From: Apostichopus japonicus
Lineage: Eukaryota; Echinodermata; Holothuroidea; Aspidochirotida; Stichopodidae
NCBI RefSeq assembly: GCF_037975245.1
Contig: NC_092578.1
Span: 7,837,501 to 7,901,500 of the forward strand
DNA length: 64,000 bases
Direction: 5' to 3'
Every line of letters begins with the position of its first letter. Positions within the stretch are counted from its first letter, which is position 1. The notes beneath the pieces are model-generated. The model was not told the origin of the DNA, did not search any database, and was given only the letters and a program-made list of their open reading frames with translations. Below are positions 34,498-49,400 of this stretch, piece after piece. Position numbers and translations under genes: made by a program.

Positions 34498-37400
34498 CTG
34501 AAAAGAATGAAGGAGAGAGAGAATAAGAAGAAATAATTCAAATAAAATATGATGATGGGAGAAAAATTGCAGAAACAAAGTTGAGGTCCAATACATTCAT
34601 TCGTCAAGTTTGTGATTTATACCGCTAGGTGGTTAGGGGCAGCGGTGTCGGGGAGGGGGGCATGACATCATTCAAAAGTACTTATTTCCATAACCTTTCG
34701 TTTATACCTAATTCTAAACCTAATTTGAACATCTAATTATGCCTAATACTGCACCATTTGATTGCCATAGTTTTCACTTTTCCTGGAAGAAGACCCTAGA
34801 CACCCCCCCCCCACCCCACAACAGCAGTACTCCATCTTTAAAATTTTGATCCACTGACAGCCACTTACAGGTTCATGCCCCTACCAAAATCAGTTGGGGC
34901 GGGGAAATTGGAATTTGCCCCCCCCCCCTTTGAAATCTAGTGCCGTCACTGTAAGGTGGGGAGGGGGTAATATCAATGTGAGGTGTAGGTACCATCGTGG
35001 GCAAGGTGAATGTATTCACTGAGGATTTTGATATGCCCATTATATTTGCCGACATATTGTAGGTTTCTTTCCATATTTTCTGCTTTCTATATAAATCATT
35101 GTATTGACTAAGGCCCCCCCCCCCATCCCATGCATCATATATCTTGCAAGTCAATTTGACAAGCCTGATGTCTGACTGCCGGCTCACTCGCCATAAAATT
35201 AATATCACTATACATCAACCAAATGCGTCAGTTGAAGAGTAATGTCAAAAAAATACGCCATCGCGGGTTACGTCATACATTTTGGCTGATAATCATAACC
35301 CCCCCCCTCCGCCCCAACACACATACACACACCCATTCCATTGCTTTTCATACCCTCATTGACACATTCGTGGCATAGATTGTAGACTGGTTCATCACCA
35401 ACCACTTCATCTCACTCCAAACTAAATTTATCACTATTTGTCACGAAACAAACAAATTTGCTGCCGAGGCAGGGACAGTCGAGAAATACGTTCTCGAGTA
35501 GGCTACGTCACAAAAACTCATTTCAACAATATTACCGAATGATTCAAAAGTCAATGATCCTTTTTTCTATATAACGTTTTTCCTTCTTTCTTTTAAATGA
35601 GACAACCGAGGTCAAATGTTATAGTAACATTAAAATAGCACTGCCATATTTTCTTCGAATATATCAACAACTTTGATACCACACAGAGAGATAAATGTTC
35701 CATTTCTGTCAAAAGTCCATCGATTGATCTAAATCAAGCATATTTCAAGAATCCGCCGTTCGAAGCAGATTGACAAACCTGTTACAATTTTTGAAGGAAT
35801 GAAGCCGAAATTCAACCCCCCCCCTCTCTCTCTTTCCTTTCTTATCATGACAACCAGAAATAACATGATAGTTGCCTCGTAAGATCGGTTGGAGATCACA
35901 AATTTACGACATTGTGTTCCCGCTCATTTGTTAATACGAACTTGATATGTGTTTGTCCTACATTATTTACAGAACGTCTGTCAACTCGCCCTACATAAAA
36001 CTATGTGACGAAATTGATCAATATGCAGAAACTAAGTTCAAACTGGTTGTCTTGTCCATTGTGACGTATGTATATTTATGTAATGACCAGAAGTCGTTGA
36101 CCAACTTTTGTTGGACATAAAACGAAGTAGAATTATGATAACTTGCTAATTAGAATATTTTCAAAAAGTGATGTGCCGGAGGGGGGGGGGGTGATATAGG
36201 TAGGGCGACTGAACCTATAGGCAAGGGCTAGATGCGAATGACATATTGTATAAAGGGAGGGGAGGTCCCTGAGGGTCCTACCCCGGAGAAAAAAGAAAGA
36301 ATTTTAGTCGTCAAAATGATGCATTCTGAGGTAAATTTAGCCAATAAATTTATAATGTATAAATAGCTATAAACCCAAGTTTGTGCTAATTGCTTGATTA
36401 TTTGAGTGAACTTCAAAAGAGGGTGTATAACTACTCCTAGCAGTTCAGTCTCGTTCTTCTTTCCTGGCTGAGTTTGAAAATATACCGCCTGAACCATTTC
36501 CACTCCATGTGGGGCAAATCCTCCTTCTCTCACGCGATTGTATGGAGCCCCCTAACAAAACTGAACTGAAGTTGTCCACACTGTGTTCACCAAAAGAAAT
36601 TCATAGCATTGGAGAATTCACAGATTAATTGTACTTTAAATTTTGTAGTTGACCTATTGATCTCGTCTGACGTTTGACCTTCACCAAGCTGGAGCTACAT
36701 ACTAAGTACTTAAGTTCAAGAAAAATGTGCTTCCTTGGTTATCGTGTCTACAAGATTTTCGGACTTTAATTGTTGACCGGAATTGACCTTTGACCTCCAG
36801 CAATTTCATCATAGCGCTTTTACTCAACAAGCTGCATCAGCATACCATGTATGAAGTTAAACAGAGATGTACTTTTTGAGTTATCGCGTTCACAAAATTT
36901 TCAGACTTTGACCACTGTTGACCCCAAATAACCATCGAACTTCACAGAAAAACAGTAGGCTTCTTTTACTGAATGAGACGGATCCACGTTCCAAGTATGA
37001 AGTTAATCAACCATAAACTTTTTGAGTAACCGTGTGTTCAAGCATAGCTCCATGGTACAAGCATGTGTAACATACAAACATATATACACACATACACACA
37101 CGCACACACGCCATCACCATCGTATAGATTCCTTTTGCCTCCGGCAAGGAATACAAAATGTGCTTATTCATGATTATTATTATTGTTGTAATTATTCTTA
37201 ACTGGGGCGAACACTAAAGACAGTCACTCAGTCATCGCAAGAGGTGGGTTATCTCCTTGAACCCCTGAAGTATTTCAAGTGGATTCTTGAACAAAGAAGT
37301 CACCACGGAGACAAACAATACGTGAGTCTGCGAGCGTTCGTGAGTTGAGAAGCGGTTCAACCTCGACGAGAAATTAAGTTATGCTCTGTTTCGAATTGCC

Positions 37401-37544
37401 TTTAAAAGAAGTTGTAGCCTTTGTAGGCATCTATGACTATATATATACATAGGCATATATGACTATATATATGACTATATATATTTTACACTTTATGACT
37501 ATATATATATCACTATACATACATATATACATATACATATATAC

Positions 37545-37598
<54 letters not shown>

Positions 37599-40500
37599 TT
37601 ACATATGTATATTCTGTTTACTCTCTTGAAGCGGAACGACAAGCTCGAAGTGTTAAGAGCCTCTATTACGTGCAAGTATGTTCAGCGCAGTAAGAAGTTA
37701 TAAAGCCATTCCACTGGGAAACAGGTGAAATATATTAACGAGTTAATGCTTTCTCTTGTATTAAGTCTGACACTAGACTTTAGGCTTGCCATAGCGACAT
37801 ATATATCTACGTATACATAGAAAGAGAGACAGAGATGAGAATTTATATATGATCGGGTTCGGCTGTTTCTCGCCGTCTTGTCTCTAAAAGCTCAATGAGG
37901 ACCGTCAGCCTAACCAAGCCGCCACATCTACAAACTTTTGCCATCAATTCGACAGCTGTCAGGAATTTTCACGGCTCTTTGGGGTAAACTGATGCATACG
38001 GCACGGTTATTTACGAAGCAGTTTGCTTCCAGGCAGCTGAACGATATGGCCCCTGGGGGACTCCCCCCAATGGAATACCAAGCAAGCTCGTATACGACTC
38101 TCGTCTGTCAGACGTCGGAAACCAATATTTGGGTCTTGAACAGATATGACGTGCCTTTTGAATTTCACAAATCTCCGTAGGAGGCCAGGCAATGAATTAT
38201 ACTTTGGCAAGGCTGGTTTTAATAGCTATAGCCAATCCCGGATCGAAACTTACCGAACCTCCAGAGCGCCCCACATTTTAGAATAGTACAGGGAAGAAGC
38301 AATTAGAAATGTTTTTAAGTTTTAAACTAGCCACGGTTTTGTAACTTAATTCAAAAAGAAACTCTTGGTCGATAAAATAAAAAATATTTTGCCGTACATG
38401 CAGGCTATGCCACTTCTGGCAGGAGAATACAGTAAGTTTATTAAAGCTTCTGAACATGGTCAAGTGTTAATAACATGAAAGATGACATTCATAAATAGTG
38501 CAGTCCATAACGTCCTCCCACAAGACCACAGCATATCAATTATTGCGTTTTGATTGAAGTATAAAGTCAGAACTATCATATTAATATTCGAGAACTTACC
38601 ACGGTTTCCGTTAATAGTGCTTCTCTGCTCTTCTTGTTCGTAGTTTGCATAGTTACACATGTCGTCATAGCAACACGAAAGAAGTTGAACACCTATATCG
38701 AGTGTTTGGTCTGCTTTGATTAGACTTTTATTCAGCCGTTTGAATGTTTCTTCCTCCGCCTGAAGACATCGTTCAATCATGACGAGGTCTTCCACACAGC
38801 CTCTCGAGTAAGACGAGTCGGTAGTGACTTGTGAAAAACATCCGTATTCAGATACACACATATAGCTGTAACCAACACAACGTGGTGAATTACAGTAACA
38901 ATGGACCTTGTCACCTGTTGGGGGCAAAAAATACAAAACATAAGTGATCAGAGATCAAATCTGGGATTAACTTAAACTTCAGATATCTTGCATCGAAACA
39001 TAAATGACGGAGAAATATCATCAAGTTATAATTCTAGAAACTTTCAGTAGGTCGTACATCCTTGCGCGCATGCGTGTTTGTTTGGGTATTCTATGTTTGT
39101 TTGGGCGGTGTCTGTTTCGTATTTACCTATACGTATTCGTTGTTCGGTTTTCGCGTACCAGTAGCTTGCGACGATCATCAGTATTGTCTTAAACTTCTAA
39201 ACATATTTAAATTCCAGGAAGTTATCTCAATGAGACAATCAATTGACTAATTTCAACATTCATTCAAATTGCATTGTACTGATTTGGAAGTCAAACCATC
39301 CAAATCACTATACTTTTGATAGAAATTTGGGGCATGCATGTAAAAATCAGATTTGGAAGCATCGTACGTTTTTTGTTTTGTTTTTCTGTTAACGCGGTTT
39401 ACAACTATTTTCATATTACTGTTCGGTATAGGTTTATTCGCGATTATGACATTTCTATGTGGAACGCCAAAAAGGCCACATGGTACACTATTTTTATGTG
39501 TGTATTTTTAGAATATTATATTTCTTTTGTAGTTATTTATATGCATTGGATTTTCTGTAAATCAGTTAAATCTGGTTACTGGGGCATGGTGGGAGGTAAC
39601 AGAATGGCTTATAAACGTATATTTATGTAGATTATATTTCAATAAACCAGAACGTGCATAGCTGCCCACGCAGAGAGAGACTAACTATCAGGGTGCCTTG
39701 CGGAGATCACACAATGTAGTATAGACGTGGTGGGCCTATAACTATCACAACTGCACAAGCAACGAGATCGCCGTCATAGATAGGGAAACGTAGATAGTTT
39801 TATACCGACCAACTCCGTCAACAAGGCGCACGCTCGGCTGCACTTGAACTGACCTACTCCTACGGGAGTCGTAAAAAACCGCCTTATGGTATTGATTTCA
39901 ATCTTACACGATGCAATATTCATCGATGCCTAGACAAGGATAACCAACGTACTAATATATAAACATACAACTATAATGATGTAACACCAGTGGACTTGGT
40001 GCGTGGACATGGCATTAGTTAAAACAAGAATTTTTCGTAATTTGATTCTGTTTTATATTTTAGGTCACTGACAAAATTTGTTCCAAAGAACGACAGATGG
40101 TTACGTAAACCTCTAAAATATCCCCATGCCACCCCCCCCCCCCCAACTTATAGCATAGTTTGTGTATTTACGAACGGTGGTAAAACAGATACCTGGCTTA
40201 CACTCAAACCAATGTTTGTAGGCTAACCTTGATAGGAAGATTGAAGTAAATCGTTTGGTAGAGACAGGTACGACGAGATTGAAATAAATGGTTTTAAGAA
40301 AATATAGCCTGGCACAATATTCAAGCTCAGATATTGAAAATGTTCTTAAACGGAATGGACCAGGAACTCCCTGGATGGACCAACGGTATAGGTGGTCACG
40401 TGCAGGACCTTAGGCCATGCCGGAGCACAGGCGGCGGGTCGATAATCCGGTGTTAATGTGATTTATACCATGTCAATTCATAAATGTCCATTGACTGTTA

Positions 40501-43500
40501 TAGATAATCTATTACGTGCAAAACGATGGCCGATATCATACTTTTGAAGAGCAAACTTAAACAGTTACCTAACTTATAAAAAAGTTTTTACTAATTCACA
40601 AAGGGAGTCAATTTCACATTTCTTTTTTTAGCAGCAATCACCAGCTTTCCGAGCAAAGAGTAGTACCACGGACGTTAACTGTAAAATAATGGCACACACA
40701 TCACGTGAACGGCTACAGTGGTGGTTTATGCTTCTTCGTTTCTTTAAAATCAGAAGCCGTTTGAAAGAAGCGAAAATTCCCACAGTTTTCCTCACCCCAT
40801 GAACGGAAGGCTTTTCTGAAATATCGTCGGTCTGAACGACAGCCAAAAACCGAGCGATCAAGTTCACGCTACGATCATACTGGGTGATTGACCACACCTT
40901 ATAAATGACGTTATTACTTATTGCCCTCCCCGTCCATGCGACAACTATATCTCAAAATCGACTTAAGATCACGTGGTACTGCCTACTGTGGTGACAGCTG
41001 TGTGCATGTGATACCCATATATGATCAAGACAAGTTGGAAGGTCGTCGTGACGTCATATGTGACGTCACGTATTTAATATGCTGAACACGAAATGTTAGA
41101 AAGCATGTTCTAAAGCAGGGAGTGTCAATTAATTAGATACGACGAATGCAAGAGAGAAACAATGATTGAAGCAAAGGGCCAGAAGAAACAAAATCTCGCT
41201 ATAACTAGATGAAGTCAAGTTGTGCAGGGTTAGGGCTTCAGTCAAGTTGTGCAGGGGTAGGGCTGTATATAGCCCATTGTGGACAATTTTGGGCCGATTT
41301 ATTTTTCCCGTTGTGGGCCGGGTTCGACTTGGTCCGCGAGCCACCCCTCGGGGATAAAATGCTCCATACCATGCCGATGTCCTTCTACATATCGTGTTTG
41401 TCGAAACACTATTTCAATTCAAGTCTATGAAATATTAAAATATATATTATGATATATATATATATAACTAATCATGTCTATGAAATATTAAAATATATAT
41501 TATGGTATGTAATATATATATATCATAATATATCATAATATATATGTTATATATCATAATATATATTTTAATATTTCATAGACATGAATTGAATTGAAAT
41601 GACCTTACATAGAGCTATACATCTGTAACAGTGTCAGTCTGTGCACACCATTGTCGCAAAGGAACGATGGGCCGTTGTGCGAAAACCAATTACTGGAGGA
41701 GGTTACGAAACCCTGAAACATGTTATTAAACCGTTTATCTTTCAGACAATTTTACGAGAATGAATCGATGTGATGAGACATAGCAAGCGATATCTCCAAG
41801 ATAGCCAGCCATATGGGAGTAATTCGCTCATTAATCGGGCACCCTGTAGAGAGAGTTCGCCCGCGCTTGTACGGAGTTGGCTGCGTCAAAGTCACTATTA
41901 GGTCAGGGAGATTAAATAGCCTATTTTTCTTTTTTCTGTCTTTGGCTCTCTCTCTCTCAACACAGCCCCACCCACTGGTATTCATGCATCCCTGGGTCCC
42001 GTCGTTGAAATAAAATGGAGAGGTAAACTGTCACAAACACAACAATACTCAACAAAGTAATCTCCATTTCAAAGCTGACAATTTCTGAGGCAAAGTTGAA
42101 ATATTGGTTATCCGCTCCCACCGCACTATATATAGATCATAACGACAGGGCAGTCGGTATTTCTGTTGTATCGACGGCATGTGATAAAAAAAATCTTTTC
42201 CATTTCAGAACGACTCACAGAGTACCTTTACGCCATGTATAGGCTAAAATTAAGCATGAAAAGCATTACGTCCATGCATACATTAGCGGAGGTGGGGAGG
42301 GGAGGGGAAGAGGGGGGGGAAGAAGGGGAGGAGAATTCATGTCAAACATTTATATGGATAGTTCGCCTATTTTAAGTTAGCACATTAGGTTACCTACACT
42401 CCAATTGAACTTTGCAACATTTGGGGGGGGGGGGGTATTTTTCATTTGGGTTATGTACAACACGCATATTGGCGGTACTTACTCACATATCTATAATTAT
42501 ATCTTTCTGTTCTAGCTGCGAAAAAGTCACTAGCGATGTTTTCATTGTTGCCAGTATAACAAGCAACGTCATTGATATGGCAGAAAATTCTACTTTCATT
42601 GAAATATATTATAGCCCCACAATCCTGGAACAGTAGAAATCGGTTACACACAACCAAGAACAGTGTTGTTTATGAAGAACCTTAAGACATTGTTGACGGG
42701 AGTGGTCGAAGCCGAAAACCCGGATAAATGCAGCAAGATTAATGGAGTTCCTGTTGCGAAAAAGTTATAAGAAATAATAAGAGGTGGGTGGATGGATCAC
42801 GTTATTCTTAGAATTGAAGTTTTAAGCCTCCCCGCAAGAGCTAATGTCTATCTATATACATATATGTATTACGTTATTTACGTATACATATTATGTTCGA
42901 TTAATATATATCATATTAGTCACCATATATGACCTGACAAAGAGTGTTAAAAGGTATACGTTTATTGAAAATTTCATGAATGAAGTCAGAGACAGGGAGA
43001 GCTGAAAAACTTGCCCACCACGGTTACAACCTATGCGTGTTCTTTGTCAAGCGTCATGTCAATATATATATACAGTAACCGAACGTTCGATGAATTAGTT
43101 AGGAGACTGACAGTTATTTTAAAACCGCATCCACATCACATGCTTGTATGCATCTCAATACCACCCCATGCAATCGCATCGCTACCATGCTGTGTTCGAA
43201 TCGATACAGTAACTCCACTGTTGTCTCCAAGACAAAAGTCACCAACAAGAGAGAAAAAAAAAGAGAAAGAAAGAAAGTTCTTCCAAAAATCCTTGATCAC
43301 AAAAGTCAAGTAAAGTAAAGTGAAGTAAGAAAGAATGTTTTGATTTGAGAGCAGGCATGGAGAGAGGGAGAAAGAGAGATGCATCGGAGGAGTTGATACA
43401 ATAATTTCTTAAGAGTTGAGATACTAGAGACAGCACGAGTTTGACAAGGCTGCACAATGGGTGGAAAAATCAGGAAGTTTGGGAACCAAAAAAAAACACT

Positions 43501-43719
43501 AAACAAAACAGAGCTATGTTAAACAGTTGGGAGTATATACTGACTTTTATCCCCGAAAGTACAGGCAGACATATTTTTGCCCATTTTTGACAGGGGCAAC
43601 CGTCGGTAACAAGTGACAGTTAGATTGTGCTTTAACACGATAGGGTAAACATCATATAAACATATATATACATGTATGTATATGTATATGTTTATATATA
43701 TATAGCTAGAATATATATA

Positions 43720-43776
<57 letters not shown>

Positions 43777-45102
43777 CTTACATATTACATACATACACGC
43801 ATACAAACATACATACATACAATACGTACAACTATTTGACATGGACACGTGACATGAGAAAGTACATTTTTAGAGCGCATGAACTATAAACTATAGGGGA
43901 AATGACTTCACAGTATAACGACGTTGTTGAATTTATCATATTTAGTAATGTATAGCTATCTATAGATATACACGTGTCAATGCAGAGCTGTCACTCATGC
44001 ATAACTTAGGAGCACATAATACTCTTCAAACTACATGCACATGTCATTAATGGTTATTAAGTTTACTCGTCAAGATCCATGAATGTTTGTCAAAGTTTAA
44101 CAAAATACACGAGACTTAAGACTTGGACAAGTCTAACTATGACTAAGCTTTTGTTTTTATTTATTTCAATGTTTAATTTCATGAGAACGAGGGCGGGGAG
44201 GGGGTTTGAAATGCTGTATTTAAATGTATTGGAGACCCTAACATGACCTTATTCTGGCATTGTTTCCAGTTTCAAGACTTCTTTAATGTTCACCAAGTTG
44301 GCAATGATCACGACAAACTGGCAGTATATATGATTCCACTTTTGAAACCAAACTGGGCAAGGATTTTCCTTAGGTATTTAGGGAAACTTTATGATCACAA
44401 CGACCTCTATTTTATAAACTAAATAAAACATGTTGGTGCTCCTCGTCTTTTCAGCTGCATTTTTGAATTAGCCATAATCTCATCCATCAAAACTGTAATC
44501 AGCGAGGATAGAATTAGGCAAGCCATGTAGGAACTCTCGAGGGAGTGACAGTCAGGAAAGTAAAAGCTGGATTAATTTACTTTTGTGGGACACTTTCATT
44601 GTAACGATTCCGGCGTATATATCAACTCCAGTGTAAACCTGTCAAATCTCAGACGAAATATAGCGATAATCAAATGTAGTTGATTTATTACTCAGTAATC
44701 ACAACGAACAGTCAAGCATTAGAAATGGATCATATGCATATATACATGATGAAACAGCATAGCATTTATCTCATTTCATCAACGGCAGAGACGGGACCAT
44801 TAAGGTATATGTACCGTCCGAGGATAATAAGGTGGCGATTTAATACAAACACACAACTACCAAGCATTTAAAAACACTGAGTCAGATACGGTATTTATTT
44901 TAAGCGGGAACTCCCCGGTGATAATATCTATGCCCCCTTCTAATTGGCTCAACCATACCCGTAGCGATCACCACATCCTCGCTGCACGAATCCGTTTAAC
45001 TTTCTATGATACTTAAAGCAGTAATATAGGGCACAACAATCGTTTGGTGGCTATTTTCACCATGCCATACATATACTGAGTGAAACACCACTTATACTTG
45101 TG

Positions 45103-45142
<40 letters not shown>

Positions 45143-46336
45143 TACAGGGGCGGGATTTGAGGTGTGGAATGGGGGGGGGGGTAAATCTGGGCGAGGGGTG
45201 TAAGGGGAGGCCTCCCCTTTGAGAAATTGTGGGATTTTATAAAGCCCGTAGATGTAATATGGTGGAATAATTTTAGGTTATTTCCCAGTACTAGTGCTGT
45301 TCTTAATTTCATATTGCTTAAAGTTACTCGTTTTCTTATTGAGATAACACAGCGTAGCCGTAACTATTCCTATATATCGACCTTGATAGCCAATTTAAAA
45401 TCTTCAATCCACAATATTATCTCTTGCTCGAATTCTAAATTCCAAAATGAGGTATAGGCCTACAGTTTATATTGTAAAATTTATATTGCAAAATTTAGTG
45501 GGTATATATATATATATATACCCACTAAATTTTGCAATATAAATTTTCTACATGGTACAACGACCTGGTAATATACGTTGTTGCATGATTCGTCCGTCAG
45601 TAGAATAAGTGAAAAATAATTAAATGGGACTACTTTATTATGACGAATTTCGTAAAACATGAGTAGCAAGGGGATTGGGGTGGAAGAGATGCATAGATAT
45701 TATTATGCTTCTGTTTTATGTAATTTACGGTAACTTAACGTGCGAAATCTACGCTGTAACTTCCCTTTATGGGACCTCCGTAACGGGTGGAGGGGGGGGG
45801 GGGTGCAGTTTTGCTAAAGACCTGATTGTTTACGGTTGTATAATCAAGCTTTTCGACTATAAAATTGTTTCGTAGTGTATCTCCCGTTCAAATTAAATAT
45901 ATTTATATCTGTTATAGGAATTAAATGTACGGTACCCCCCAGTATCTCTAACAGTATTTTAAGAAACATGTTTCTATTTTTCCCCCACATATTTCATTAT
46001 TTTAAAAGTAAATCAAATTATATTGATTTACTGTCACTCCTTTCATCTAGCTGTAATTCGATTTACATGTAGTATATGCTATGCAATTAGGCTTTGCAAT
46101 TAGGCTATATATAGGCTATATATAGGCTATATATATATATATATATACCTAAGAATATATATATATATACCTATAAATATATATATATATATATATACCT
46201 ATAAATATATATAAATATACCTATAAATATATATATATATACCTATAAATATAAATATATATACCTATAAATATATATATATATATATATACCTATAAAT
46301 ATATATATATACCTATAAATATATATATATATATAT

Positions 46337-46431
<95 letters not shown>

Positions 46432-49400
46432 TTCCTTCATTCCGTTGGCATTAACGATATGATCTCTAATTTATTAACATATATCTTTAATTTTGGGGAA
46501 AAAGAAACCAACGTCTTGCCCTATGAACTTCCTATCATAAGGCCGATTCTATATGTAATTAAACACTATAGGCTGTACTGTAGACTTATTGTCAACATTT
46601 ACCGTCTCCTTTTCAATTGTACTGCGAGACGAGACATTTCCTGTGAACAAATACTATTTTTCGTCTGTACTTATGTAGGCTATAGAAGTATGGAATTAAA
46701 TATAAACCATAATTCGACAATTCAGGTTCATGAACCCAATTCATGGAAAGTGTGAATTTAAACACAATCAAAACACTAATGATCTACGTACTGGCGTCAT
46801 TCACAAAGAAGAGACCAGAGTTATACGTCCTAACAGCGGTTTTTTCTCTCTCTTTTTTTTCTGTGATGTCTGTTTTCTGTCATGGAAAGCGTGATATATG
46901 ATAGCAGTGATAAATAGCCCCAGATAACAACTAAGAACCATCAATTAATTGTTATACCGAACAAAAGGCATTATTTTCGCCTCAGTCCACGCAGCGTATA
47001 GGAATACAATAGGCCTAAGGTTACTGAACCGTAACCTGACCCACGTTAGGCTTGATCGAGATGACGCATCTATTACCATGGAGAGTGGAGGCAGAGGAGG
47101 CCTGTATATCATATATTACACACACACACACAAACGGCAAAGCACATGAAAAGGCTAACAGACAATCCCCTAAATAGCTGAATAGTTAAGAACACACAGA
47201 AGAAGAGGCTTTGTTAAATGGGCGCCGCCATATCGTCACTTCATTTTCTAGCTCTATTATACTGGTGAAATTTAACAAGCAGATTAGTATTGAGCGGGCT
47301 ATTAGATAGAATAACCGTGAAGACCTTCATTATAAACAGCACAATAGGATATTGACTAGATCCTAGCAAAAAGGCACTATTAAATGGCGACGGGCGCTAT
47401 GGTATTGTATTGACCCCGACAGTAATTACGGTATTAAGAATACTGGCCCTGTAATATGGATAGATATAAGGAGGGGATATTATCTCTTTTGGGTTATTAA
47501 GTTCACACATACACACTTACACATACAAACACACACGTCGGTGGTACAACAGAGTATAACGGAACTGATGATCTTTGATTGTGTATGGAGAATTAAATGC
47601 TATATGAACAGTATACATGTCTGTTAACTATACGAATAAAGTCTAATCGCTAATTGTGAAGGTATACACATGCAACTTTCAACTTATATATCTGTTAAGC
47701 CGATTCTTTGAGAAACTCCCTCCCCCCCCTTTTTTCATTTCTTATTTCTTTTTGTCATATGTGTCTCGATACCCACATCTGCGTCACCAATGTGACTTAT
47801 TGGTCTGTTCATAAGGAGACGAGCAAAATACCACTCGAATTTCTAAACAATACTTCATCAACCTTTCAATAAAAGACAGCAGGGCGAAAATTGGAGGAAG
47901 ACTACAGTCTCCAGTAAATCTCCTTTAATGGGATTTAAGAAACTTACGAAAGAAAAGAAAAAGGCGTCGAGCTTAAAGAAAGGGAGAAGCAAAACGAAAG
48001 AAGTCTTCTCAAATTGTTGTTGGTAAACAGACCACAAAACAAATGTTGGAATGACACTTTATTCATAGATATAAGACGCCAGCCAGTGGATTGGTTTTCA
48101 AAGACAGGAAATGTGTTATAAATTACTCCGCATGCACAGACGATGTTTTTGTAAAGGAGTAGTCGCTATAGTATACGGAATTGATAGTCAAATATATAGG
48201 CACAAATGAAAAACGTGTCAAACTAGTCATAGCCTGTTTTACCTACCTTATTGAGAAAGGAATCCGAGCTTATATATCTTAAAGTAGTACGATAACAGGG
48301 GTTGTTTAAGATCTTGCAGTTTGGTTTAAGGTATTTAATATATTGCATTCAATTGGAGAGTATAACGCCCAAATCCTATGCATAAATTTCTTCTTCATTT
48401 AGTTTCTCCTTATTTTTACTTTTTATTTTTTTCGTCTTTCATTTTCTGATTATTTAAAAACATTTTTATAAATCTCTATATGGTCACTAGCTGTATGATA
48501 ACAGCTTTTCTGTAGTTTCTGGTGGCATTCAGATGCTATTTTTGTGGGGGGTTTTGGGGGGAACTGTAAGCGTATGTTATGTTGTGTTCTTTCCATTTTC
48601 CACAGATTATATGAGCAATAAATTTGAGTTGGAATTGAACTTTCTCAGAAATAGAAATCTTTCATTAAACAGAACTGAAACTTATTGGCTAAATGTTATA
48701 CAAATGAGAACCCTCCCCCACCCCCCCCCCCCGCCACCGTTCCTCTCCACCTCATTCGACTGTCTGGTTATACTATGTTGAATATGAAGACAGTAAATTA
48801 CCCAAGTAAGCTGGTTCGAAGGAATATTAGTTCACAAAACACAAACACAAAAACGACTTTATTTAAAATTATATTACGTTGACTACTAGACTAGTTTCCG
48901 ACATATTGATATTTTCCGACATCGATATTTAAGTGTAATATACCAATATCGCCAGTGACGGCGTGAAATGTGGATGTCAAATTCAATAGTGTTATATACT
49001 GATTTCAATCTTCGTGGAAATCTTCTTAACAGAAATTCTAAAATTTGCGGGAACGAATGGCTGGGCCTTTGAACGCCAACAGGTTGAAAACAAAATTCAA
49101 ACCGTACTTCCCTGTATAAGGGGAAACAAAATGCTGATTTTATTCTTGATAAGTTGATATTCTGTTGTACCATGTTGATTTTGTTTCTGATATACATTGA
49201 CTTTGCTGGTTTTAATAATGACATGCTTACGTCACGTTATACGGTTAACTTGCAACATAGGCCTGTTGTTATTTTTTTTACCCTGATGTTTTGACATTTT
49301 CCCGTCACATTGGGAACCAGACGGCGTTCCATTGAATCATGTGACGACGGTAACAACCGGGCAAGATTTACATGTAGGCTGCTTACTAGATCGTATTTAA

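Larger units (their letters stand above)
34498..38599 (-). other. BAMBI: BAMBI intron 2
   Basis: 4.1 kb with poly(C/G) runs (34803, 34919, 35114, 36181) and the repeats listed at 36610-37153 and 37436-37605. Bases 34923-34953 (TGCCGTCACTG end) may be one end of an old hAT-like element. No nested gene was recognised. Confidence 0.6.

Noticed and set aside
42451-42657. Cysteine-containing frame on - inside BAMBI intron 1
   Set aside because: Not needed to join BAMBI exons 1 and 2, which are already phase-compatible and match the family across the junction; no known domain.
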